Assembly: GCA_002359635.1 (NCBI GenBank)
Contig: DENJ01000090.1
Span: 31,524-57,954 of the forward strand
Direction: 5' to 3'
Origin: Burkholderiales bacterium UBA2647
Lineage (GTDB): Bacteria > Pseudomonadota > Gammaproteobacteria > Burkholderiales > Burkholderiaceae_E
Length of the DNA: 26,431 nucleotides
Shown: positions 15,536 through 22,899 of the stretch, piece by piece
Numbering within the stretch: the stretch's first letter is position 1
Layout: each line of letters begins with the position of its first letter
Translations under genes and position numbers: made by a program
The notes under the pieces: generated by a model
What the model was told of the DNA's origin: nothing
Seen by the model: the letters and a program-made list of their open reading frames with translations, nothing else
Databases searched by the model: none

Positions 15536-15568
15536 AGAAAAAGGGGCAACGGCGGTTAGCCGCGCCCC
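15536..15568 (-). terminator. Terminator-like hairpin upstream of alaS
   Basis: On the minus strand an outer 5-bp GGGGC/GCCCC stem (15564-15568 with 15543-15547) and an inner 4-bp stem (15560-15563 with 15552-15555), separated by a 4-nt bulge, precede TTTTTCTT. It lies about 75 nt before the alaS ATG, within the divergent gap to tctC. It may be an alaS attenuator or may stop antisense transcription from the tctC side. Confidence 0.4.
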
Positions 15569-15717
15569 GCAAAGGAGACCGTCAAAATCCGGGACGAGCC
15601 TTGATGCATCGAACCGGACTAGGTCGCAGGATCCGTGAAATCCGAGACCTGTGAAAGTTTGGGCGCCGGATAGAGGCCTTGTCTGTTGCCTGCCGCACAA
15701 TCCTGTAAGGTGATGTA

Positions 15718-16812
15718 ATGAATGATTTCGGAAATCCAATGAAAATGGAAAACCGCCTCCGTCGCCGGTTTTTAAATGACCTCATGCTGACTGGGCCTGG
15801 CTTTTTGATGGGCGCAAGCTCAGCTTGGCTGGTGCCTGGCAGCGCGCTGGCGCAAGGCAACCCCGTCAGCCTGACGCTCCCTTCAAACCACCCTTCGAGT
15901 AACTGGCCGAGCAAGAGCATCAAAATCGTGGTGCCTTACCCCCCGGGCGGCCCGCTCGACCAAATCGCGCGCGCACTCGCGGAACGCATGCGCGAAAGCC
16001 TCGGACAAAACTTGGTGGTTGATAATCGAGCCGGCGCGGGGGGCAATATCGGTGCAGACTATGTTGCAAAGGCGCAGGCCGACGGTTACACGCTGGTGAT
16101 TGGCGCAGTCGCAACCCATGCCATCAATCCCTATCTCTATGCCCGCATGCCCTATGACGCCAATCGGGACTTTGTGCCGATCGGCATGATCGCCATGGTG
16201 CCCAACGTCCTGGTCATGACCACGGAAGCTTCCCAGCGCCTTAACGTCAACAACTTGAAAGACCTTGTCGATTACGGCAAAAAGCATCCCGGCAAGCTCA
16301 ATTACGCCTCTGGAGGCAACGGTAGCGCAGGCCATTTGGCAGCGGAATTATTCAAATCAGTCGCAGGCTTCAGCATGGTGCATATCCCCTATGCAGGTGC
16401 TGCCCCTGCGCAGCTCGGTTTGCTGGCTGGGCAAACCGATATCATGTTTGATAATCTCGCTTCCGCCGCTGGCCAAATACAGGCAGGTAAACTCAAAGCC
16501 TTCGCGGTCACCAGTGCACAGCGCAGCAGCCAACTCCCCGCGGTGCCAACGATCGCAGAAAGTGGTTACCCGGGCTTTGACATCAGCACATGGTTTGGCC
16601 TGATGGCGCCAGCCGGCACAGCTGAGCCGATCGTCAAGACCCTTCACAAGGTCATGAGCCAAGCGCTCGAAACAAAAGAGATCAAAGATCGGCTCGCAAG
16701 GATGAAGGCCGATTCGCCTGCAATGTCCCCGGAGGCTTTCAAACAGTTCATCCTTCAGGAGCAGAAAAAATACGAGGTGTTGGTGAAGGCCTCTGGTGCC
16801 CGCGTCGACTGA
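15718..16812 (+). CDS. tctC: Tripartite tricarboxylate transporter receptor, Bug/TctC family
   Basis: The 364-residue protein is a periplasmic solute-binding protein of the Bug family, which delivers carboxylates to TctAB. The N-terminus has a twin-arginine-like signal (RRRFL at 15-19), a hydrophobic stretch and a likely cleavage after ALA (residue 45). The mature part has family signatures: IKIVVPYPPGGPLDQIAR, VDNRAGAGGNIGADYVAKA, DGYTLVIG, LNYASGGNGSAGHLAAELF and AGQTDIMFDN. AAGGTG precedes the ATG by about 5 nt. It is followed by tctB and tctA after a structured gap, so it is the cognate receptor. The ligand is not readable from sequence; family members bind citrate, aromatic acids, aldehydes or amino acids. 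Confidence 0.93.
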   Translation: MNDFGNPMKMENRLRRRFLNDLMLTGPGFLMGASSAWLVPGSALAQGNPVSLTLPSNHPSSNWPSKSIKIVVPYPPGGPLDQIARALAERMRESLGQNLVVDNRAGAGGNIGADYVAKAQADGYTLVIGAVATHAINPYLYARMPYDANRDFVPIGMIAMVPNVLVMTTEASQRLNVNNLKDLVDYGKKHPGKLNYASGGNGSAGHLAAELFKSVAGFSMVHIPYAGAAPAQLGLLAGQTDIMFDNLASAAGQIQAGKLKAFAVTSAQRSSQLPAVPTIAESGYPGFDISTWFGLMAPAGTAEPIVKTLHKVMSQALETKEIKDRLARMKADSPAMSPEAFKQFILQEQKKYEVLVKASGARVD

Positions 16813-16821
16813 TCCGAACCG

Positions 16822-16847
16822 AAACCGGACGCATCGCGTCGAGGTTT
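16822..16847 (+). terminator. Intercistronic hairpin after tctC
   Basis: Arms AAACC/GGTTT and GACGC/GCGTC pair around a 3-nt loop starting 10 nt after the tctC stop. No T tract follows. It more likely stabilises tctC mRNA or attenuates readthrough into tctBA than acts as a full terminator. Confidence 0.35.
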
Positions 16848-16910
16848 GCCTTCCGATCCAAGCGCTGGTGAGCAATGTCTGCCTAGCGCCAAGGCCCCAG
16901 CAAAGCGGAT

Positions 16911-17008
16911 TTGCAGTCGTAACAAGACCTTGCAGTCGAAACCCTTAAGTTGGCATGAATAGCGATGCTCGGCTATTCTTCGCTCGGCTGAGCTTTCAAG
17001 CTAGCCGA
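16911..17008 (+). promoter_or_regulatory. Regulatory-looking segment ahead of tctB
   Basis: TTGCAGTCG occurs twice (16911-16919 and 16930-16938, 19 bp apart), just upstream of a possible promoter (TTGGCA 16950-16955, 18-nt spacer, TATTCT 16974-16979). The spacer overlaps an inverted repeat (GAATAGC/GCTATTC, 16957-16978). A stronger hairpin with an 11-bp stem and one bulge lies at 16984-17008. These could be activator sites and a tctBA promoter, or an RNA structure that sets the tctC:tctBA ratio. Confidence 0.35.
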
Positions 17009-17065
17009 TCAATCTAAAACAATGAGACGAAGCGCCGATACGGGCGCGAAAACGGAGACCAACTG

Positions 17066-17527
17066 ATGCAGATCAAGAACTACCGTGATTTTTGGGCAGG
17101 TGTTTTGTTCATTGCCTTTGGACTTGCCTTCGTCTGGTATGCGCGCGACTACAGCATGGGTACAGCGGCAAAAATGGGACCCGCTTATTTCCCGACCCTG
17201 CTCGGCGGCTTGTTGATGGTGCTCGGTGCTGTGATCACGTTTCTTGGACTTGGACACAGCGAAAAGCCAGTCAGCGTTGACCCAACCGGTTGGCGCGAAA
17301 TCGGACTAATCCTGCTTGCGGTGATTGCCTTTGGTATCGCACTGCCCACCATGGGGATCATCGTGGCGATTGCGCTTTTGATCTGGATCGCCTCACCGGC
17401 AAGCCACGAGTTTAAAGTCAGAGATACGCTGATCGCAACCATCGTGCTGATGGTGCTTTCTTATTTTGTCTTCGTGAAAGGCCTTGAACTGCAATTCCCG
17501 TTTCTTCCCAAATTCTTAGACCGCTAG
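17066..17527 (+). CDS. tctB: Tripartite tricarboxylate transporter small membrane subunit TctB
   Basis: The 153-residue protein has four predicted transmembrane helices (about residues 11-25, 42-62, 78-108 as two closely spaced segments, and 120-140). The N-terminal pattern DFWAGVLFIAFGLAFVWYARDY...GTAAKMGPAYFP is characteristic of TctB. GGAG lies 8 nt before the ATG. It sits between tctC and tctA, the standard order, and forms the inner-membrane complex with TctA. Confidence 0.92.
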   Translation: MQIKNYRDFWAGVLFIAFGLAFVWYARDYSMGTAAKMGPAYFPTLLGGLLMVLGAVITFLGLGHSEKPVSVDPTGWREIGLILLAVIAFGIALPTMGIIVAIALLIWIASPASHEFKVRDTLIATIVLMVLSYFVFVKGLELQFPFLPKFLDR

Positions 17528-17604
17528 ACAGGGCGGCTAGGCACCTTGGGCACTGAAACCGAGCAACAACACATCATCCAAGCAAAGCAAACGGGAACAA
17601 CGTC

Positions 17605-19113
17605 ATGGATACCCTTTTAAGTAATCTTGCAATTGGCTTCTCGGCAGCCGCAACAGCGCAAAATCTCCTTTATTGCTTTATCGGCGTCACACTAGGTACG
17701 CTGATTGGGGTTTTGCCTGGTATTGGCCCCTTGGCCACAATCGCCATGCTCTTGCCGGCAACCTACAAAATGACCGACCCGACATCGGCGCTCATTATGT
17801 TGGCGGGGATTTATTACGGCGCGCAGTATGGCGGATCGACCACGGCGATCCTGGTGAACTTACCCGGAGAATCGTCGTCGGTTGTGACAACGCTCGACGG
17901 CTACCAGATGGCCCGACGGGGTCGGGCAGGACCTGCGCTCGCCGTGGCCGCGGTGGCCTCGTTTTTTGCCGGCACGGTAGCGACCTTTTTGATTGCTGCT
18001 TTTGCCCCGCCCTTGGCTGAACTTGCTTTTAAGTTCGGACCCGCCGAGTATTTTTCGCTGATGGTTTTGGGACTGATTGCCGCTGTAGTTTTAGCGCATG
18101 GCTCGATCATTAAAGCGCTTGCCATGGTGGTTCTTGGCCTGCTCTTGGGCATGATCGGCACCGATGTGAATTCGGGTGTTGCGCGGTTTTCCTTTGACTT
18201 GCCCGAGCTTTCTGATGGTATCGAGTTCGTAGCAGTTGCAATGGGGATGTTCGGTTTTGCCGAGATCATTCTCAATCTGGAGCAACGCGAAAACCGCGAG
18301 GTGTTCACAAGCAAAGTGGGGGGTCTGTTGCCGAGCGGCGAGGAAATCAAGCAGAGCGTTGGCCCGGTCATCAGGGGCACCATGCTTGGGTCCTTTCTTG
18401 GCATTCTTCCCGGTGGGGGCGCCGTCCTGTCGTCGTTTTCGGCCTATGCGCTCGAAAAGAAAATCAGCAAGACACCAGAGCGATTTGGCACGGGCGCTAT
18501 TGCAGGGGTTGCAGGGCCCGAGGCTGCAAATAACGCGGGTGCCCAAACGTCGTTTATTCCGATGCTTACCCTGGGTATCCCGACTACCCCGGTCATGGCA
18601 CTGATGGTTGCCGCAATGATGATTCACAACATCCAACCGGGCCCCCAGGTGATGACAAGCAACCCGACGCTGTTTTGGGGCCTTATCGCCTCCATGTGGG
18701 TGGGTAATCTCATGCTGGTGATTCTGAATCTTCCTTTGATCGGACTCTGGATCAAGCTTCTTTCCGTGCCCTACCGCGTGCTTTTCCCAGCCATTTTGTT
18801 GTTCTGTGCGATCGGTGCCTATTCGATCAATAACAATGTGTTCGATGTATTCATGACGATTCCATTTGCAATTCTTGGCTATCTGTTCAAGAAATTTGAC
18901 TGCGAACCGGCGCCTCTGTTGTTGGGTTTTGTCCTCGGAAAGCTGATGGAGGAGTACCTCCGCCGCGCACTCACGATTTCGCGTGGCGACCCGACGGTGT
19001 TTTTCACCCGACCCTTGTCGGCTACATTGCTCGCGATTGCTGCCGTCTTGCTGGTTCTGGTATTCCTGCCGGCGATCTCCAAGAAACGAGAGGAGGCCTT
19101 CCAAGAGGACTGA
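17605..19113 (+). CDS. tctA: Tripartite tricarboxylate transporter large membrane subunit TctA
   Basis: The 502-residue integral membrane protein has about eleven or twelve hydrophobic segments. It has the duplicated TctA glycine-rich motifs GTLIGVLPGIGPLATIAMLLP (first half) and GSFLGILPGGGAVLSSFSAY (second half). The conserved YGGSTTAILVNLPGE and TLGIPTTPVMALMV loops are also present. It couples import of the TctC-bound carboxylate to the ion gradient. It starts 77 nt after tctB, and its stop lies 2 nt before the next gene, so the HAD protein is probably in the same transcript. Confidence 0.95.
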   Translation: MDTLLSNLAIGFSAAATAQNLLYCFIGVTLGTLIGVLPGIGPLATIAMLLPATYKMTDPTSALIMLAGIYYGAQYGGSTTAILVNLPGESSSVVTTLDGYQMARRGRAGPALAVAAVASFFAGTVATFLIAAFAPPLAELAFKFGPAEYFSLMVLGLIAAVVLAHGSIIKALAMVVLGLLLGMIGTDVNSGVARFSFDLPELSDGIEFVAVAMGMFGFAEIILNLEQRENREVFTSKVGGLLPSGEEIKQSVGPVIRGTMLGSFLGILPGGGAVLSSFSAYALEKKISKTPERFGTGAIAGVAGPEAANNAGAQTSFIPMLTLGIPTTPVMALMVAAMMIHNIQPGPQVMTSNPTLFWGLIASMWVGNLMLVILNLPLIGLWIKLLSVPYRVLFPAILLFCAIGAYSINNNVFDVFMTIPFAILGYLFKKFDCEPAPLLLGFVLGKLMEEYLRRALTISRGDPTVFFTRPLSATLLAIAAVLLVLVFLPAISKKREEAFQED

Positions 19114-19115
19114 TC

Positions 19116-19817
19116 ATGAAGCCTGCTCCCAAAGTCGCTGCCTTTGATGTCTTTGGCACCGTGGTCGACTGGCATGGCAGCATCTGCGAGGCGGTCATCG
19201 ATTTAAAGCTCGAGGTTTCACCGAGCGAATTCGCGTTGGCTTGGCGAAGCCTCTATCAGCCGGCCATGGCAAAGGTCCGGCAGGGGCAGATCGGCTGGAC
19301 GTCGATTGACGTTTTGCATCGTCAAAACCTCGATCAAATACTTGATCGTTTTAATATTAATCACTTAAATGAGTCTCAGAAAGTTGAGCTCAATCTTGTC
19401 TGGCATCGTCTCAGACCATGGCCGGATGCTGTGGAGGGATTGCATCGGCTTCGCAAGGGCATGATGATTTGCACGCTCTCAAACGGCAATCTTGCCTTGC
19501 TTGCCGATATGGCGAAGGCAGCCGGTTTGCCTTGGGATCTGATTCTTTCAGCAGAAACCTATCAACGCTATAAACCCGATCCTGAGAGCTATCGCGGGCT
19601 TTGTAAAACCTGGGATATTCCCGGCGAGTCGCTCCTTTTTGTTGCCGCCCATAAAGACGATCTCGACGCCGCGTACGCGGCAACGGGATGTCAGACGGCA
19701 TTTATCGTCAGGCCTGAGGAGTTTGGCCCTCAAAAGGGCGTTGACTTGGGACCAGAGCCTCGATTCACTTATCATGCTGAGGGTTTCGTCGACTTGGCCG
19801 AGCAGCTTGGCCTTTAG
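19116..19817 (+). CDS. HAD-superfamily hydrolase, haloacid dehalogenase type II-like
   Basis: The 233-residue protein keeps most HAD type II signatures: nucleophile Asp11 with Thr15 (FDVFGT), Arg44 (AWRSLY), Ser122-Asn123 (LSNGN), Lys153 (RYKPDP), Tyr159 and Asp182. In L-2-haloacid dehalogenases the loop before the last Asp reads SSN. Here it is AAH (177-179), so two active-site residues are changed. It may therefore hydrolyse a phosphate or another substrate rather than a haloacid. AGAGGA lies before the ATG, which follows the tctA stop by 2 nt. A short AT-rich patch (about 19340-19380) stands out against the surrounding DNA. Function beyond HAD hydrolase is uncertain. Confidence 0.85.
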   Translation: MKPAPKVAAFDVFGTVVDWHGSICEAVIDLKLEVSPSEFALAWRSLYQPAMAKVRQGQIGWTSIDVLHRQNLDQILDRFNINHLNESQKVELNLVWHRLRPWPDAVEGLHRLRKGMMICTLSNGNLALLADMAKAAGLPWDLILSAETYQRYKPDPESYRGLCKTWDIPGESLLFVAAHKDDLDAAYAATGCQTAFIVRPEEFGPQKGVDLGPEPRFTYHAEGFVDLAEQLGL

Positions 19818-19898
19818 CGTCTGGAATCTGATCGAGGTAACCAGCCTAGCCTGGCGCGGCCTCCGTCACGGCTCATCACAACCTTTTCTAGCCCGCCC

Positions 19899-21557
19899 AT
19901 GCAAACTCCCCAAAACGCCGAACATATGCATGCATCCAAGCCGGATCGATTTCCCTTCGACTGGCAATCCGGTTATCCCTCACAGCGGATGCCGGTTTTT
20001 GCCCAGAATATTGTGGCAACCTCCCAGCCACTTGCTGCGCAGGCTGGGCTCCGCATGTTGGCTCGCGGCGGCAACGCCATTGATGCAGCGATTGCAGCGG
20101 CCGCGGCAATCACCATCGTGGAGCCGGTATCCTGCGGTCTGGGTTCGGATGCCTTTGCCATTGTCTGGGACGGCAAACAATTGCAGGGGCTCAACGCCTC
20201 GGGCTATGCACCCGCAAGCTGGAACCGCGGCTATTTTGAGCGTAAGCACGGCGGTGAGATCCCAAAGCGCGGCTGGGACGCTGTCACCATCCCCGGCGTT
20301 ATCGCGGGCTGGGTAGCGCTTCACGAGCGATATGGCTCGCTTCCCCTTGAAGAACTTTTCGCCCCAGCCATTGAATTGGCTGAAGCAGGCCATGGTATCG
20401 CCACCATCGTGCAGCACAAGTGGGCAAATCAAGTCGACGAACTCAAGTCGCAACCAGGCTTTGCCCAAGCCTTCATGCCTTTTGGACGCGCCCCTCAGGT
20501 CGGCGAACGATGGGCTTTTCCGGCCGCAGCAAAAACCCTGCGGCGCATTGCTGCCAGCAAGGGCCGGGACTACTATGAAGGCGAGACTGCCGAGGCATTG
20601 GTCAGACACGCCCAGTCGCATGGTGGCAGCTTAAGCCTGGAGGATCTTCGCCAATACAAAGTCGAGTGGGTAGACACGATTTCGCAAAACTGGGGTGAGT
20701 ATCAACTTCACGAAATCCCGCCCAACGGCCAGGGTATTGCGGCGTTGATGGCCCTTGGCATCTTGCGCCATGTTGGCTTGGAGGGTTTGCACCCGGATTC
20801 ACTCGATGCAAGACACCTGCAAATCGAGGCCATGAAGGCGGCCTTCGAGGATGTGTACCGCTGGGTTGCCGACTCGCGAGGCATGACCGAAGTGCGTGCC
20901 GATGACCTTCTCAATGACGCTTATCTCGCCTCGCGCGCTGCGCTCATTCGGCGCGACCGAGCCACTGCCTTTCAACATGGTCAACCACCCAGTGGCGGTA
21001 CGATTTATTTGACAGCTGCCGATGCGCAAGGGCGGATGATTTCATTCATTCAATCAAACTACATGGGATTTGGCTCTGGCGTGGTTGTGCCTGATGTCGG
21101 CGTTTCTCTGCAAAATCGTGGGCATGGCTTTTCGATGCATGCTGAGCACCCCAACCTTGTGAAGCCAAGGCACCGTCCCTTCCAGACGATCATTCCGGGC
21201 TTTCTTATGCGCGGCGACAGACCCCAAATGAGTTTCGGGGTCATGGGAGGCAATATGCAGCCTCAGGGGCATTTGCAAACCCTGCTGCGTATGATTCATT
21301 TCAATCAAAACCCGCAGGCAGCCTGCGATGCGGCGCGTTGGAAAGTGAACCGCGGGCTCTCGGTCGATGTTGAAGCGGCGATGGATCCGGAAGTCGTTCG
21401 AGGTCTGCGGGATCGTGGGCATGTGCTCGAATCGATTGCCGATCCCTACATGGACTTTGGTTCGGGCCAGTTTATCTGGCGGATGAGCGATGATTTGGCC
21501 GATGGCTATGTGGCGGCGAGCGATAGCCGGCGCGATGGCCACGCGGCCTGTTTTTAG
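19899..21557 (+). CDS. Gamma-glutamyltransferase-like Ntn hydrolase (cytosolic, YwrD-like)
   Basis: The 552-residue protein is a GGT-family self-processing hydrolase. The large-subunit signature ARGGNAIDAAIAAAAA is near residues 62-77. The autoprocessing and catalytic Thr is residue 368 (GGT followed by IYLTAADAQG), then SNYMGFGSG and LQNRGHGFS. In true GGT the NNQMDDF loop supplies the Asp that binds the glutamyl amino group; here it is QNRGHGF, as in YwrD-type homologues, so gamma-glutamyl specificity is doubtful. There is no signal peptide, unlike periplasmic GGT. ATG 19899 has no clear ribosome-binding site; ATG 19926 is an alternative. It lies in the tct block, 81 nt after the HAD gene and 23 nt before the dehydrogenase gene. 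The amide substrate is unknown. Confidence 0.88.
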   Translation: MQTPQNAEHMHASKPDRFPFDWQSGYPSQRMPVFAQNIVATSQPLAAQAGLRMLARGGNAIDAAIAAAAAITIVEPVSCGLGSDAFAIVWDGKQLQGLNASGYAPASWNRGYFERKHGGEIPKRGWDAVTIPGVIAGWVALHERYGSLPLEELFAPAIELAEAGHGIATIVQHKWANQVDELKSQPGFAQAFMPFGRAPQVGERWAFPAAAKTLRRIAASKGRDYYEGETAEALVRHAQSHGGSLSLEDLRQYKVEWVDTISQNWGEYQLHEIPPNGQGIAALMALGILRHVGLEGLHPDSLDARHLQIEAMKAAFEDVYRWVADSRGMTEVRADDLLNDAYLASRAALIRRDRATAFQHGQPPSGGTIYLTAADAQGRMISFIQSNYMGFGSGVVVPDVGVSLQNRGHGFSMHAEHPNLVKPRHRPFQTIIPGFLMRGDRPQMSFGVMGGNMQPQGHLQTLLRMIHFNQNPQAACDAARWKVNRGLSVDVEAAMDPEVVRGLRDRGHVLESIADPYMDFGSGQFIWRMSDDLADGYVAASDSRRDGHAACF

Positions 21558-21580
21558 GCCAGATTTCAGGAGCTTGTTTG

Positions 21581-22483
21581 ATGACACCAAAAACCTATGA
21601 GGCCTGCGCTCCCCAGCGGCTGGCCTTTCTCGGTCTCGGCGTGATGGGTTTTCATATGGCGGCCCATCTCGCGCAAGCCGGACATCACCTCACGGTCTAC
21701 AACCGTAATCCCGCAAAAGCGAAAGCATGGCTTGAGCAATTCAAGGGTGAGGCGGCAGCAACACCCCGTGAGGCCGCCCACGAGGCTGATATTGTCTTTT
21801 GCTGCGTCGGCAACGACGACGACCTAAGAGCTGTAACCTTAGGGCCTGATGGCGCCTTTGCCGGGATGCAGCAAGGTAGTTATTTTGTTGATAACACCAC
21901 CGCATCTGCACAAGTAGCCCGCGAACTCTATGAGCAGGCAAAGTCCATCGCGGTGGGCTTTCTCGACGCACCGGTATCGGGTGGCGAGGCAGGGGCGAAA
22001 AACGGCGTGCTGACCGTGATGGTTGGTGGTGATGAAGCAGACTTCGATGCAGTCAAGCCAGCCGGTATGGCCTTTGCGCGGGCCTTTACCCGAATCGGCG
22101 AAAGCGGCGCCGGGCAGCTCGCAAAAATGGTGAATCAAATTTGTATCGCCGGCCTCGTGCAAGGTTTGTCAGAAGGCATCAACTTTGGAATGCAGTCAGG
22201 CCTTGATATGAAGCTTGTGCTGGATGTGATCAGCAAAGGCGCTGCACAGTCATGGCAAATGGAAAATCGAGGCAAAACCATGGTCGATGATCAATTCAAC
22301 TTTGGCTTTGCCGTCGATTGGATGCGAAAAGACCTCAGCCTATGCCTTGACGAAGCAAGGCGCAATGGGGCGCCGTTGCCAGTGATCGCGCTCGTGGACC
22401 AGTTTTACCGGGATGTACAACGCATGGGCGGCGGGCGATTTGACACCTCCAGCCTGATCAAGCGGCTGCGCGACCCACATTGA
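21581..22483 (+). CDS. NAD(P)-dependent beta-hydroxyacid dehydrogenase (3-hydroxyisobutyrate dehydrogenase family)
   Basis: The 300-residue protein has the N-terminal dinucleotide motif GLGVMG (18-23). The substrate-binding signature DAPVSGGEAGAKNG is at 129-142 and the catalytic Lys182 (GQLAKMVNQ) is present, followed by an all-helical C-terminal domain. The YNRNP after the second strand favours NADP(H), as in glyoxylate/succinic semialdehyde reductases. The ATG at 21581 follows AGGAG by 8 nt and is preferred over an adjacent TTG. It is the last enzyme of the tct-associated block and could reduce or oxidise the hydroxyacid that this block handles. The exact substrate cannot be read. Confidence 0.88.
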   Translation: MTPKTYEACAPQRLAFLGLGVMGFHMAAHLAQAGHHLTVYNRNPAKAKAWLEQFKGEAAATPREAAHEADIVFCCVGNDDDLRAVTLGPDGAFAGMQQGSYFVDNTTASAQVARELYEQAKSIAVGFLDAPVSGGEAGAKNGVLTVMVGGDEADFDAVKPAGMAFARAFTRIGESGAGQLAKMVNQICIAGLVQGLSEGINFGMQSGLDMKLVLDVISKGAAQSWQMENRGKTMVDDQFNFGFAVDWMRKDLSLCLDEARRNGAPLPVIALVDQFYRDVQRMGGGRFDTSSLIKRLRDPH

Positions 22484-22507
22484 TTTCAACCTTATTTTTT
22501 GGAGCGC

Positions 22508-22864
22508 ATGTTGACCTTCCACACCACCCCAAGCGGATTGCAAATCGAGGAACTTCTTGTTGGCGAAGGCGACATCGCGCAAAACGGCTGCCAGGTTCTC
22601 GCCCACTACACCCTTTGGCTTGACGCTGACGGGGAGCCCGGCGAGAAGGTCGACTCCTCGCACGATCGCGGTGAGCCCTTTTCATTCCCTCTTGGTGCAG
22701 GTCATGTCATCAAGGGTTGGGATGAGGGCCTTGTCGGTATGCGGGTGGGCGGCAAGCGCCGTCTGCGAGTCCCTGCATCGCTGGGGTATGGGACACGCGG
22801 CGCCGGAGGCGTTATCCCGCCCAACGCCACCTTATTGTTTGAGATTGAGTTACAAGGCGTTTGA
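22508..22864 (+). CDS. FKBP-type peptidyl-prolyl cis-trans isomerase
   Basis: The 118-residue protein is a single FKBP domain without signal peptide or additional domain. Family motifs are VLAHYTLWL, VDSSHDRGEPFSFPLG, HVIKGWDEGLVGMRVGGKRRLRVPASLGYG and the C-terminal IPPNATLLFEIEL. It would catalyse proline isomerisation during folding in the cytoplasm. The ATG at 22508 has a close GGAG (3 nt spacing). The overlapping TTG at 22511 would have 6 nt spacing and is an alternative. It is 24 nt after the dehydrogenase stop and 35 nt before glnS. Confidence 0.9.
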   Translation: MLTFHTTPSGLQIEELLVGEGDIAQNGCQVLAHYTLWLDADGEPGEKVDSSHDRGEPFSFPLGAGHVIKGWDEGLVGMRVGGKRRLRVPASLGYGTRGAGGVIPPNATLLFEIELQGV

Positions 22865-22899
22865 TTTAAAAAGCAAATCGTTCAAGACATTACTTCCTC

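Noticed and set aside
18091..19104. 337-codon minus-strand frame opposite tctA
   Set aside because: The composition (Arg/His/Gln-rich) is that of an antisense shadow of a membrane-protein gene; tctA is unmistakable on the plus strand.
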